32,941 nt of DNA from Endomicrobium sp. (GTDB lineage Bacteria > Elusimicrobiota > Endomicrobiia > Endomicrobiales > Endomicrobiaceae), in NCBI GenBank assembly GCA_031290625.1, contig JAITND010000035.1, positions 1 through 32,941 of the forward strand, written 5' to 3'. Made by a program: the position numbers and the translations under genes. Below are positions 7,630 through 15,625 of this stretch, in pieces. Numbering within the stretch: position 1 is the first letter of the stretch; each line of letters starts with the position of its first letter. The notes under the pieces were generated by a model. It did not search any database. It was not told where the DNA came from and was given only the letters and a program-made list of their open reading frames with translations.

Positions 7630-8511
7630 TCAGCAATTAATTTTCCCATTATTATAACACCTCAAAATATCTCTGTGGTTAAGCTTTACTTTATATTTTC
7701 TACTTTTCAAAAAAGCCGCCAGTTTTTCAGCGGTAAAAACAGATCTGTGGCGCCCGCCGGTACAACCTATTGCAACAGTTAAATAACTTTTCCCCTCTCT
7801 TATATAGTCCGGAAGAGTAATTTCTATAAGTTTTGAAAACGCATCAAAAAATACTTTGAATTCTTCCTGTTTTTCTATGTATTTTTGAACAGATTTATCG
7901 CGTCCCGTCTTATATTTTAACTCGTGTACATAATTAGGATTTGTTATAAAGCGCACATCGTAAACTATGTCGGCATCGTTTGGAATACCGTATTTATAGC
8001 CGAAAGATATAACTGAAATGTTTAAATATTGTTTTTCGGATCGGCAAATATTGGCAAGGATTGAAATTACTTTTTTTAACTCTCCTATAGTAAGATCAGA
8101 AGTATCGACAACCTCGTCGGCGACTCTAAAGATAGTATCCAAGATCTTTCTTTCATGCCCTATTCCCTCAGAAACCGATTTACCGCTAGGATGCCGGCGA
8201 CGCGTTTCTGAATAACGTTTTAGAATAATATCGTTGGCAGCATTAAAAAAGATAATCTTATAACTAACTTCTTTATTTTTTAAAACCGTAAGGAAATTCT
8301 TAAACCATGAAAGATGTTCTCCTGACCGGGAGTCTATGCTTATCGCAATGTTTTTATATTTTTTGGAATCTTTTATGCAGATGTCTATAAAATCAACTAT
8401 CATCTGAACAGGCATATTGTCAACGCAAACAAACCCAAAATCTTCAAAGATTTTGAGCGCTTGACTCTTACCCGCTCCCGACATGCCTGAAATTATATAT
8501 AATCTGATCAT
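7630..8511 (-). CDS. rapZ: RNase adapter RapZ / YvcJ-type nucleotide-binding protein
   Basis: The protein (293 residues) has an N-terminal P-loop domain with Walker A GMSGAGKS at residues 9-16. The C-terminal domain contains the family block GCTGGRHRSV near residues 245-260, as in RapZ/YvcJ (formerly UPF0042). In Escherichia coli RapZ senses glucosamine-6-phosphate and directs RNase E to the small RNA GlmZ; in Bacillus the relative YvcJ is a nucleotide-binding protein linked to competence. Which role applies here cannot be judged. It lies 4 bases after hprK and 18 bases before the IIA gene; the hprK-rapZ-PTS order is a widespread arrangement. The family length is about 285-295, so the gene is complete. 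Confidence 0.95.
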   Translation of the reverse strand: MIRLYIISGMSGAGKSQALKIFEDFGFVCVDNMPVQMIVDFIDICIKDSKKYKNIAISIDSRSGEHLSWFKNFLTVLKNKEVSYKIIFFNAANDIILKRYSETRRRHPSGKSVSEGIGHERKILDTIFRVADEVVDTSDLTIGELKKVISILANICRSEKQYLNISVISFGYKYGIPNDADIVYDVRFITNPNYVHELKYKTGRDKSVQKYIEKQEEFKVFFDAFSKLIEITLPDYIREGKSYLTVAIGCTGGRHRSVFTAEKLAAFLKSRKYKVKLNHRDILRCYNNGKINC

Positions 8512-8515
8512 GACT

Positions 8516-9451
8516 TTATATATTGTTTAGTTCTTTACGTAATGTAAAGTCTAACGCTTTAGCGGTAAAATGTCCTTTGTTTTTTAACCTTTGATTCAAA
8601 CTTGCCGTCTCAACAAGAACGGCAAGATTCCTTCCGGGCGCCACGGGAATTGTAATTTCAGGAACCTTAACGCCCAAATACTCCGTATAATAATCGTCAA
8701 GCCCGACTCTATCATACTTTTTAACCGGATCCCATTCTTCAAGTTTTATAACAAGTTCAATTTTGGAATCAGACAAAATGTTTCCTACGCCAAAAAGCTC
8801 TTTAACGTCTATAATGCCTATGCCTCTTACTTCTATTAAATGCTTCGTAATATCCAAACTGCTTCCTGTTAAAAATTGTCCTGAAGAGCGTTTTTTTATA
8901 TTAACTATGTCGTCGGCAATAAATTTGTGTCCTCTTTTAACAAGTTCAAGAGCGCACTCGGATTTACCTATAGCGGATTTACCTACAATTAAAATACCAA
9001 GACCATAAACGTTTGCCATAACGCCGTGTATTTTAATTGAAGGCGCGAGTTTGTCGTCTAAGTAATAACTTAAATCTCCAGCTACGGAAGACGACCTTAA
9101 GGTCGTCTTCAAAAGAGGCACGTCTAAATCTGAAAAAACTTTAAGCATAGCGTCCGTAGGTTTCAAATTTCTAGTTAAAATACAAGCTACAGATTTCTCA
9201 TCTGAAAAAATTTTAGCCAAAATTTTTATCTGCGAATCGTTATCCAAATGACTAAGATACGTATGTTCTATTATGCCTATAACCTGTATGCGCTCATATG
9301 GGAAATATTGTAAAAAGCCGGTTAACGCAAGACCAGGTCTATTTATATTTGGCACCGTAATACGCCTGCCAACTCCGCCTTTGCCGACTAACAGTTTTAG
9401 TTTGAAATCCTCGCCCTTCTCTTTAATAAGAGCGTATACGTCCATAGTCAT
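8516..9451 (-). CDS. hprK: HPr kinase/phosphorylase
   Basis: This enzyme of about 311 residues phosphorylates or dephosphorylates HPr at Ser46. Walker A GKSAIGKSE is at about residues 157-165, preceded by the IHGV histidine near 142. The acidic pair ADD at about 179-181 and the HprK signature EVRGIGIIDVKELFG at about 207-221 are present. The N-terminal domain is also complete. I place the start at ATG 9451, which shares a base with the TGA stop of the upstream ptsN-like gene (TGATG). A TTG three bases upstream and an ATG six bases downstream are other possibilities. The Ser46 target in HPr is intact, so the circuit is probably working. Confidence 0.95.
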   Translation of the reverse strand: MTMDVYALIKEKGEDFKLKLLVGKGGVGRRITVPNINRPGLALTGFLQYFPYERIQVIGIIEHTYLSHLDNDSQIKILAKIFSDEKSVACILTRNLKPTDAMLKVFSDLDVPLLKTTLRSSSVAGDLSYYLDDKLAPSIKIHGVMANVYGLGILIVGKSAIGKSECALELVKRGHKFIADDIVNIKKRSSGQFLTGSSLDITKHLIEVRGIGIIDVKELFGVGNILSDSKIELVIKLEEWDPVKKYDRVGLDDYYTEYLGVKVPEITIPVAPGRNLAVLVETASLNQRLKNKGHFTAKALDFTLRKELNNI

Positions 9452-9909
9452 CAATAAGCGTCCTCTTGCCGTATAAGTTTTACTACTTCTTGCGTAGTTT
9501 TAGCCGCTTTTATGGCTTGTCTTAAAAATTTATCTTTAAACAATCTTGAGATTCTTGATAAAGCCTTCAAATGTTGTCCAGCGACTTCAGCAGGTCCGAC
9601 TAAAAGGAAAATTATATGAACCAACTCTCCGTCAAGAGAATTAAATTCTATGCCTTTATGAGAAATACCAAGAACGCCCATTTGCTCCTGCAGGATATCG
9701 GTCTTCCCGTGAGGGATTGCAACTCCCTGTCCAATTCCGGTTGACCCGAGCTTTTCTCTTTCTAAAACAATATTTATTATATCATCGCTGTTTTTAATCT
9801 TTTTAGCGTTTTTTAAAACTTCAGCCAGTTCTATAATAGCCGACTTTTTGTCCGCCGCTTTCAGATCGACATTTATTGCGTCATGACTTAAAAAATCCAT
9901 AATCTTCAT
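9451..9909 (-). CDS. ptsN: PTS IIA-like nitrogen-regulatory protein (PtsN type)
   Basis: The 152-residue protein is a single IIA domain of the fructose/nitrogen-regulatory class. The phospho-acceptor is His67 in GVAIPHGK, with the usual lead-in REKLGSTGIGQG. A second conserved part, HIIFLLVGPAE...HLKALSRISRLF, follows. As a free-standing domain next to hpf and hprK it matches PtsN, which in proteobacteria regulates potassium, nitrogen and stress systems and lies near rpoN and hpf. No rpoN gene is present between lptB and hpf here. It lies 18 bases after hpf. A fructose-PTS transport role is less likely because no IIBC partner is nearby. Confidence 0.9.
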   Translation of the reverse strand: MKIMDFLSHDAINVDLKAADKKSAIIELAEVLKNAKKIKNSDDIINIVLEREKLGSTGIGQGVAIPHGKTDILQEQMGVLGISHKGIEFNSLDGELVHIIFLLVGPAEVAGQHLKALSRISRLFKDKFLRQAIKAAKTTQEVVKLIRQEDAY

Positions 9910-9927
9910 CTCTTTCTCCTATTTTTC

Positions 9928-10482
9928 TTACATTTCGTTGGGTTCTAAAAGAACTACGGACCCTCTGTCGTTGCGGTAAAGAACGCTTATCTTGTCGTTT
10001 AATATGTCTTTAAACATATATACGCTATATCCGAAATTGTCCATTTCGTTAATTGCTTCTTCAACCGCGACAGGTCGTAAATCAAAACGTTTTATCTCTG
10101 AAATTTTTGTTCTAGAATCTTCCATACTACAATAAGAAAAAGCTTCTTCTATATTACGCTTCTTGTCTTTTAAAATTGCGAGTTTGTCTTTTCTATGAAC
10201 TTTTGAAATGTCTTTTTGTTTTCTGAGCTGTTTTTCAAGTTTGTCCGCGGCTAGGTCTATTGAGGCGTATAAGTCTGTTGATTCTTCTTTTGATCTGAAA
10301 GAAACTTTTCCGGAGTGGAAAATTATTTCAATTATCCGTCTGTTTTTTTCAACAGACAAAATAACATGGGCAAAAATATCGCCGGCGCTGCAAAATTTTT
10401 CATATTTTGTAATTTTTTTTCGTATGTAAGAGTCTATGGAATCTGTCAGTTTAAGATGTCTTGCAGTTATGTTAATCTGCAT
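9928..10482 (-). CDS. hpf: Long-form ribosome hibernation factor HPF
   Basis: This protein binds stored ribosomes. Residues 1 to about 100 form the S30AE domain (MQINITARHLKLTDSI start, then KVSFRSKEESTDLYASIDLA). A basic linker follows, and the final 55 or so residues (RFDLRPVAVEEAINEM to VVLLEP) match the C-terminal dimerisation domain found only in long HPF. This single protein should therefore dimerise 70S ribosomes into 100S particles without a separate RMF. I choose ATG 10482 because AAAGGAG lies 6 bases upstream and the product then begins exactly where HPFs begin (184 residues). The lptB-hpf-ptsN order is the classic rpoN neighbourhood, with rpoN itself missing. Confidence 0.94.
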   Translation of the reverse strand: MQINITARHLKLTDSIDSYIRKKITKYEKFCSAGDIFAHVILSVEKNRRIIEIIFHSGKVSFRSKEESTDLYASIDLAADKLEKQLRKQKDISKVHRKDKLAILKDKKRNIEEAFSYCSMEDSRTKISEIKRFDLRPVAVEEAINEMDNFGYSVYMFKDILNDKISVLYRNDRGSVVLLEPNEM

Positions 10483-10513
10483 TCCTCTCTCCTTTGCGAT
10501 AGTAATATACAAA

Positions 10514-10519
10514 ATTATA
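10514..10519 (-). promoter_or_regulatory. Possible -10 element upstream of hpf
   Basis: The 83-base gap between lptB and hpf is the largest inside the cluster and holds TATAAT (minus strand) about 30 bases before the hpf start. No good -35 lies at the right distance, so an internal promoter for hpf and the PTS genes is possible but weakly supported. Confidence 0.25.
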
Positions 10520-10565
10520 TAGGTTTTTTAAATCAAAAGAGGCTTCAAGCAAGTTAGTTCCAAAC

Positions 10566-11285
10566 CTACATTTTAAAATTATTGCCAAGATACACCTTCC
10601 TTGCTTTAGGATTTCCCAAGAGATCTTTAGCGCTTCCCTCAAGCAAAATCTTTCCTTCATAGATAATATAAGCCCTGTCAATAATTTCAAGCGTTTCTCT
10701 TACGTTATGGTCTGTTATTAAAATCCCTAAACCTCTATCTCTAAGACTTCTTATAATTTTTTGTATATCGTCGACTGTAATTGGATCAATTCCTACAAAA
10801 GGTTCGTCCAAAAGTAAAAATTTAGGATTAGTTATCAGAGACCTTGCAATCTCAAGCCTTCTTTTTTCGCCGCCTGAAAGAGTAACGCTCATCTGTTTCT
10901 TGAGCCTCGCAAGACCAAAGTCATCGAGTAAAGAATCAACTTTTTCCTGTCGCTCTCTTTTTGAAACAGGAAGCATTTGAGCGATAGCCAGTAAATTATC
11001 TTCTACGCTCAACCCGCGAAAGATTGACGGCTCTTGAGCAAGATAACCAACTCCCGCGCGCGCTCTTTGATACATAGCCCAATCGGTAACCTCGTTGTCT
11101 CCCAAATAAACGCTTCCATCATATGGATTAACGAGACCGACCGTCATATAAAAAGTTGTGGTTTTGCCGGCTCCGTTCGGACCAAGCAAACCTACAATCT
11201 CGCCTTGTCTCACGCTTATGCTTATGCCGTTTACAACCATTCTGTGCTTATACTTTTTAAATAATTCCTCAGTTCTTAGTATCAT
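10566..11285 (-). CDS. lptB: LPS export ABC transporter ATPase LptB
   Basis: This 239-residue ABC ATPase powers LPS extraction from the inner membrane by the LptFG complex. Walker A GPNGAGKT is at residues 35-42 and the Q-loop YLAQEP at 81-86. The ABC signature LSGGE is at 136-140, Walker B FLLLDE at 156-161 and the H-loop His at 193. The LptB-specific PSIFRGLSVEDN stretch and the short length support LptB rather than a general ABC protein. It directly follows lptA (adjacent stop and start) and lptC, a standard lptC-lptA-lptB order. The lptFG genes are not in this window. Confidence 0.96.
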   Translation of the reverse strand: MILRTEELFKKYKHRMVVNGISISVRQGEIVGLLGPNGAGKTTTFYMTVGLVNPYDGSVYLGDNEVTDWAMYQRARAGVGYLAQEPSIFRGLSVEDNLLAIAQMLPVSKRERQEKVDSLLDDFGLARLKKQMSVTLSGGEKRRLEIARSLITNPKFLLLDEPFVGIDPITVDDIQKIIRSLRDRGLGILITDHNVRETLEIIDRAYIIYEGKILLEGSAKDLLGNPKARKVYLGNNFKM

Positions 11286-11933
11286 TTACGTATCTTCCAT
11301 TTCTATTTTGCCTTTAACATTTCCTTTCATGAATATTTTTTTAACGTCCTTATTATCGTAAAAAATTATTTTATCGGCTTCATAAACCTGTCTTCCGCCG
11401 TCGCGCGTAACTTCGGCGACAGGTCTTGTTTTATCTTTTTCAAACACCGCGCCATATGTTTTTCGATCAAACAAAGCATTGTCGGAGCGAATAGAGACTA
11501 AAGAAGTTACAACAAGCACATCGCCGTATGCTTTTACGCTTCCTTTGCCTTTATCAAATTGTATCTCTTTCGCGCGCATCATAACAGGCGTCGACGAACC
11601 TTTGACAAAATATTTTACCAAAGTATTTTTACCCCAGAGTTTGCCTTTTCCTGCATTTGTATTATATTTGGCAAAACTTCCCGACGCTTCAACTTTCTCG
11701 CCGTTTTTAAATTTTGACGCAACTTTTACATTTCCAGAAGCCAAAAATTCCGAATGTTTTTTATCAAAAGACGTTTTGTCGGCAATTATTTCCGTATTTT
11801 TATTGTCAAACGTTTTAGATTCAAATATTGAATTCTGAGCGCAAGAAACCGACGCGCTTAAAAAAACAATAGACAACGAAACGACAAAATCAATCAAGAA
11901 CCATTCGCTGATTCTTAATAGTAACTGTTTCAA
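11286..11933 (-). CDS. lptA: LPS transport periplasmic protein LptA (OstA-like)
   Basis: The protein has the OstA/LptA beta-jellyroll pattern: successive strands such as TEIIADKTSFDKK, FLASGNVKV, GSVKAYGDVLV and YEADKIIFYDNKD...MKGNVKG. It would form the periplasmic bridge for LPS between LptC and the outer-membrane translocon. The N-terminus is uncertain. An ATG exists at 11996 but would overlap lptC by more than 100 bases and has no ribosome site. A TTG at 11933 gives MKQLLLRISEW followed by a hydrophobic core and a cleavage-like SVSCAQ, a convincing signal peptide, so I prefer it. It still overlaps lptC by 44 bases. A TTG nearer 11900 is also possible. The stop lies immediately before lptB. 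Confidence 0.88.
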   Translation of the reverse strand: MKQLLLRISEWFLIDFVVSLSIVFLSASVSCAQNSIFESKTFDNKNTEIIADKTSFDKKHSEFLASGNVKVASKFKNGEKVEASGSFAKYNTNAGKGKLWGKNTLVKYFVKGSSTPVMMRAKEIQFDKGKGSVKAYGDVLVVTSLVSIRSDNALFDRKTYGAVFEKDKTRPVAEVTRDGGRQVYEADKIIFYDNKDVKKIFMKGNVKGKIEMEDT

Positions 11934-12402
11934 GTTTAGTATCCGCGTCAAACCTCGTTCCATATATCGTCTCCCCGGGCTTTTTAATCTTAACATTGTT
12001 ATCGCTAGAAATTAAATTCTTTTTTGCATCGTACGTTAAATCCGTAGTTTGTAGACGTCCATTGTTTGCCGCGTCAATAACGCATTTGCCTATTCCCTTA
12101 ACATCGTATGTTTCCAAATTTATATCAGCGCTTTCTGTAATAAGCGTAGAAACATAATTGCCTTTATCGTAAAACTTTACTATGGGAAGCTTTAAACGAG
12201 CGCTATTTCCATCTTCATCCACAATAGCGGATGCTGCTTCAAGCATCATCTTCAGTTTTCCATCTTCAGTTTGAGTTATAGCGAATTTCTCTATAGTGCG
12301 CTCGGACATTGGCGGCATTTCTTCAATAACAATTTTTTCCGATTTACATCCTAAAAACAAAAAAATAGAAACGCATACAAAACTCTTTTTGCAAAAATTC
12401 AT
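11890..12402 (-). CDS. lptC: LPS export protein LptC-like lipoprotein
   Basis: This 170-residue protein begins with a short signal sequence ending in a lipobox-like FLFLGC, with Cys19 as the probable lipidation site. The rest shows LptC-type beta strands, for example GKLKMMLEAASAIVDEDG, VKFYDKGNYVSTLITESADI and DVKGIGKCVIDA. This fits the position directly upstream of lptA and lptB. Escherichia coli LptC is held by a membrane helix, whereas lipoprotein forms of LptC-related proteins occur in other phyla. It lies 3 bases after the acyltransferase gene. Function is assigned from fold pattern plus context; sequence similarity alone would be weak. Confidence 0.85.
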   Translation of the reverse strand: MNFCKKSFVCVSIFLFLGCKSEKIVIEEMPPMSERTIEKFAITQTEDGKLKMMLEAASAIVDEDGNSARLKLPIVKFYDKGNYVSTLITESADINLETYDVKGIGKCVIDAANNGRLQTTDLTYDAKKNLISSDNNVKIKKPGETIYGTRFDADTKLETVTIKNQRMVLD

Positions 12403-12405
12403 ATC

Positions 12406-13320
12406 CTATCCTTTAACCTCTTTAGGTTTTGTTTTCCATCTGTCATGAAACCAAACCCACTGCTCAGGATACCGCTTTATATGCTCTTCCAAAATAGATG
12501 TGGCCGTCTGCGTAAGTTTTTCAACATCTTTTTCAAAGTCGTCTGTTTTTGTAAATCTTATCGGACCGTTGACCACAGTTTTGTGCCTGTATTCGTCTAT
12601 CCTTTGATCAAACGCCACATAAACGTCGACTCCAGTTTTTAGAGCTAAAACGGCAAGCCCCGAAGGCGTCCACGATTTTTGACCGAAAAAATCAACAAAA
12701 ACTCCCGCAACATCTACGTCTTGATCTATAAGCATCGCTATAGTCTCCCCTCTTTTTAAAGCTCTTAAAAGCTTAATTCCAGAATCTGGAGCTTCTCTCA
12801 ATATAACTTTTATATTCTTGCTCTTCCTATATCCCACAAGCATGTCGTTAAGACCGTCAATGTAAATTTTCTTTGCTACAACGTTTACGGGAATGCCCAT
12901 TTCCGCCATTATAGCCGCGGTTATTTCCCAATTGCCCGTATGGGCGCTTGCAAAAAGTATTCCTTTCCCTCTTTTCATGCTTTCTTGTATACGATCAAGA
13001 TTTTCAACAAAAGCTATGTTTCTAATGAGTTTAGATCTCATGCGAGGAAAATTTGCAAGCTCAAAAAAATTCTTCGCTTCAAAACAAAATATCTTTTTTA
13101 CTATTCTTTTTATATCTTGGTCGGATTTTTCAGGGAAACATTTCTTTAAATTCTCTCTAGCGCTTCTGGCTCCCGCTATAGCGACATAGTAAGCTATCTT
13201 ACCTAAGAGAGAACTAAGAAAACCGACTGAAAATTTATAAGGCAACATTAAAATTAACTTTGAAAAAACATATGCGCCGTAATAATAGATTCTTCTGCGG
13301 ATTTTTTTTAAATTTAGCAT
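12406..13320 (-). CDS. Lipid A lauroyl/myristoyl-type acyltransferase (LpxL/HtrB family)
   Basis: This enzyme adds a secondary acyl chain to lipid A or its KDO-bearing precursor on the inner membrane. The HX4E catalytic motif HTGNWE is present at about residues 127-132, with MLIDQDV and a GxxxxFFG block (AGVFVDFFGQKSWTPSG) downstream and the typical C-terminal PEQWVWFHDRWK. One N-terminal hydrophobic segment anchors it. I start at ATG 13320 (304 residues), which overlaps the kdsC stop by 7 bases. An ATG 27 bases upstream would extend it without a better ribosome site. The position between KDO synthesis genes and the Lpt genes fits KDO-lipid A maturation. Confidence 0.92.
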   Translation of the reverse strand: MLNLKKIRRRIYYYGAYVFSKLILMLPYKFSVGFLSSLLGKIAYYVAIAGARSARENLKKCFPEKSDQDIKRIVKKIFCFEAKNFFELANFPRMRSKLIRNIAFVENLDRIQESMKRGKGILFASAHTGNWEITAAIMAEMGIPVNVVAKKIYIDGLNDMLVGYRKSKNIKVILREAPDSGIKLLRALKRGETIAMLIDQDVDVAGVFVDFFGQKSWTPSGLAVLALKTGVDVYVAFDQRIDEYRHKTVVNGPIRFTKTDDFEKDVEKLTQTATSILEEHIKRYPEQWVWFHDRWKTKPKEVKG

Positions 13321-13850
13321 TCGTACTTTTCCAAAGCTTTTTTCCACTCGCCCGAAGACTTCATTATAATTTCTATCATCTCTCTCGCCACTCCGCCGCC
13401 GCCGTTAAGAGATGAAACAAATCCGGCGGCTTCTTTTGCGTCAACGCAAGCGTCGGCTGGACACGATGAAAGACCTACGGCTCTTAATACAGGAACATCA
13501 ACAACATCGTCCCCTATATACGCTATTTGCGACAATTTTAAATTTTCTTTTTCCGCTATTATTTCAAGCGCTTCTTTTTTGCTCGTACAATTTTGAATCA
13601 AATAATCTATTTTTATCTCAGCCGCGCGAGTTTCAACTTGAACCGATCCTCTTCCTGTAATCCACGCAGTTTTAATTCTTGAAGACATTTTTGATAATAA
13701 ATTATATCCCATGCCGTCTTTAACATTCCATATTTTAACTTCTTCTCCATTGTTAAAAACAATTTTCTCGCCGCGCGTTAAAACGCCGTCCACATCGCAG
13801 GCAAGAAGTTTTATATTCTTAGCTTTTTTTAAAATTTCGTTATTATTCAT
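13314..13850 (-). CDS. kdsC: 3-deoxy-D-manno-octulosonate 8-phosphate phosphatase (KdsC)
   Basis: The 178-residue protein is a small C0-type HAD phosphatase that releases phosphate from KDO-8-phosphate. The nucleophile motif DVDGVLT is present with Asp19 and Asp21. Later HAD motifs are WITGRGS (motif II) and IGDDVVDVPVL (motif IV). The lack of a cap domain and the short length match KdsC tetramers. The gene lies just after kdsA and a small membrane protein gene and before the acyltransferase, completing a kdsB-kdsA-kdsC set. Its start shares a base with the stop of the 72-residue gene. Confidence 0.95.
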   Translation of the reverse strand: MNNNEILKKAKNIKLLACDVDGVLTRGEKIVFNNGEEVKIWNVKDGMGYNLLSKMSSRIKTAWITGRGSVQVETRAAEIKIDYLIQNCTSKKEALEIIAEKENLKLSQIAYIGDDVVDVPVLRAVGLSSCPADACVDAKEAAGFVSSLNGGGGVAREMIEIIMKSSGEWKKALEKYEC

Positions 13851-14068
13851 TATTCCGTCGCAACCTTGTTGGAATTCCCGCCGTTAAGCCACGGAGTAAG
13901 TTCGGGATTTATTTGCCTCATATAAGGCTTTAAAACTATATTCAGGGTAAAAAAAAGAACTGTCAAAGTTCCAAGGACAATTGCAAAAATTTTTAAATAC
14001 CACTCATACGAAGGTTTCCATAAAACATCTTTCTCTCTTTTAACTTCAAGCGAGTTTTCATGTTTCAT
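13850..14068 (-). CDS. Small single-pass membrane protein in the KDO cluster
   Basis: I do not recognise this 72-residue protein. It has a charged N-terminal part (MKHENSLEVKREKDV), one hydrophobic segment at about residues 24-47 (WYLKIFAIVLGTLTVLFF), then a short tail rich in Asn, Pro and Gly. The topology is likely cytoplasmic N-terminus and periplasmic tail. It overlaps kdsA at its start by 4 bases and kdsC at its end by one base. This tight packing makes it a real gene and suggests it is made together with the KDO enzymes. It may be a small envelope factor; no function is claimed. Confidence 0.7.
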   Translation of the reverse strand: MKHENSLEVKREKDVLWKPSYEWYLKIFAIVLGTLTVLFFTLNIVLKPYMRQINPELTPWLNGGNSNKVATE

Positions 14069-14889
14069 TTTACCGCCTTGTCTATAGCTTTGATATGTTT
14101 TAGAAACTGGTTAAAATTTTTTAATTCCAAACTATTTGCTCCATCAGAAAGAGCTTTATCTGGATTATCGTGAACTTCTAAAAACAATGCCGAAACCCCG
14201 ACAGCCGCCGCTGCTTTTGCAAGAGGAAATATAAATTTTCTGTCGCCGACGCCGCAAGTTCCCCGTCCTCCATGAAGCTGAACGCTGTGAGTAGAGTCAA
14301 AAACGACGGGGTATCCGATTTGTTTCATTATTTCCAAACCTCTAAAATCAACTACCAAGTTGTGATAACCAAAAGAAGCGCCTCTTTCCGTCAAAACCAA
14401 CTTATTATTACCAAAACTTTCAGCTTTTTTAACAACATTAGCCATATCTTCAGGAGCCAAAAATTGTCCTTTTTTTATATTGATAGGTTTTCCAGTAAGA
14501 GCGCATGCTTTTATTAAATCTGTCTGACGGGACAAAAACGCGGGAATCTGCAAAAAATCCACGACTTCCGCAGCTATAGGCGCTTGGCTTTCATTATGAA
14601 CGTCGGTAATTACAGGCACTTTTAACTCTTTTCTTATCTTAGCTAAAATCTTTAAACCTTCTTCCACGCCGGGTCCTCTAAAAGAAAGGCCGGAAGAACG
14701 ATTAGCCTTGTCGTAAGAAGCTTTAAAAATAAAAGGAATTTTTAATTCCGACGTTATTTTTTTCAAACTTGCCGCTAAAGTTAAAGCATGTTTTTCGCTT
14801 TCAATAACGCAAGGACCTGCTATTACGGCAAAAGGTTTATCGTTTGCTAAAGTAACATTCTTGCCTATTTTTACTCGTTTTATCCGCAT
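14065..14889 (-). CDS. kdsA: 3-deoxy-8-phosphooctulonate synthase (KdsA)
   Basis: This aldolase joins PEP and arabinose-5-phosphate to make KDO-8-phosphate. Family blocks are seen in order: FAVIAGPCVIES, FKASYDKANRSS, GLSFRGPGVEEGL, VITDVHNESQ, LQIPAFLSRQTDL, VLTERGASFGYHNLVVDFRG, VFDSTHSVQ and EVHDNPDKALSDG. I start at ATG 14889 because AAGGA lies upstream at suitable spacing and the product (274 residues) then has normal length. The ATG at 14928 would sit inside kdsB. The conserved Asn in KANRSS together with the Cys in GPC near the N-terminus is compatible with a metal-dependent type, but I cannot settle the subclass. Confidence 0.96.
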   Translation of the reverse strand: MRIKRVKIGKNVTLANDKPFAVIAGPCVIESEKHALTLAASLKKITSELKIPFIFKASYDKANRSSGLSFRGPGVEEGLKILAKIRKELKVPVITDVHNESQAPIAAEVVDFLQIPAFLSRQTDLIKACALTGKPINIKKGQFLAPEDMANVVKKAESFGNNKLVLTERGASFGYHNLVVDFRGLEIMKQIGYPVVFDSTHSVQLHGGRGTCGVGDRKFIFPLAKAAAAVGVSALFLEVHDNPDKALSDGANSLELKNFNQFLKHIKAIDKAVK

Positions 14890-14899
14890 ATATTTTTCC

Positions 14900-15625
14900 T
14901 TATCGCAAATATTTTTCAACTTTAGCAATATCTTTTGGAGTATCCACTCCTAAAGAATCTTTCTTGGACGCTACAATTTTAATTTTTTTACCGTTTTCAA
15001 GAGCCCTCAATTGTTCAAGGCTTTCGGCTTTTTCTAAAATAGAATCTTTACCCTTAGAAAAATCCAGCAAGAACTTTCTTTTGTATCCGTATATGCCCAT
15101 GTGCTTGTAGTATCTCGTCTTCAACCCATCTCTATTAAATGGAATCGCAAATCTTGAAAAATACAAAGCGTACATATTCTTGTCAAAAACAACTTTTACA
15201 ACATTAGGGTTATTTATTGAGGCGTTATCTTTTACAGGAAAAGCCGCGGTTATATACTCAACAGTTTTATCTTTTTTAAGCGACTTTGCAAGCTCGTCTA
15301 TAAGATCCGGATCTATTAAAGGTTCATCGCCTTGAACATTAATAAAAATTCCGCAGCTTTTTAAAAACTTTGACGCAACAAAAGCAATCCTATCCGCGCC
15401 GCTTTTACAAGTTTTAGGAGTCATAAAAACGTCAACCTTAAGACTTTTTACAAAATCATAAATTCTTTTATCATCCGTAGCGACTGCAATATAATCAATC
15501 TCTTTGCATTTCTTTACTTGTTCAATAGTATGCTGTATAAGGGGCTTGCCTTTTATCATAGCTAAAGGTTTGCCGGGAAACCTGCTTGAACCATATCTTG
15601 AAGGAATAACCGCAGCTGTTTTCAT
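14900..15625 (-). CDS. kdsB: CMP-KDO synthetase (KdsB)
   Basis: This 241-residue cytidylyltransferase activates KDO with CTP before transfer to lipid A. The nucleotide-binding start PSRYGSSRFPGKPL (residues 8-21) is present, as are VATDD, SGADRIAFVAS, NVQGDEPLI and KHMGIYGYKRKFL. The C-terminus keeps EQLRALENGKKIKIV and GVDTPKDI, also typical. It overlaps the upstream heptose kinase gene by 4 bases and is followed by kdsA. The gene looks intact and of normal length. Confidence 0.96.
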   Translation of the reverse strand: MKTAAVIPSRYGSSRFPGKPLAMIKGKPLIQHTIEQVKKCKEIDYIAVATDDKRIYDFVKSLKVDVFMTPKTCKSGADRIAFVASKFLKSCGIFINVQGDEPLIDPDLIDELAKSLKKDKTVEYITAAFPVKDNASINNPNVVKVVFDKNMYALYFSRFAIPFNRDGLKTRYYKHMGIYGYKRKFLLDFSKGKDSILEKAESLEQLRALENGKKIKIVASKKDSLGVDTPKDIAKVEKYLR

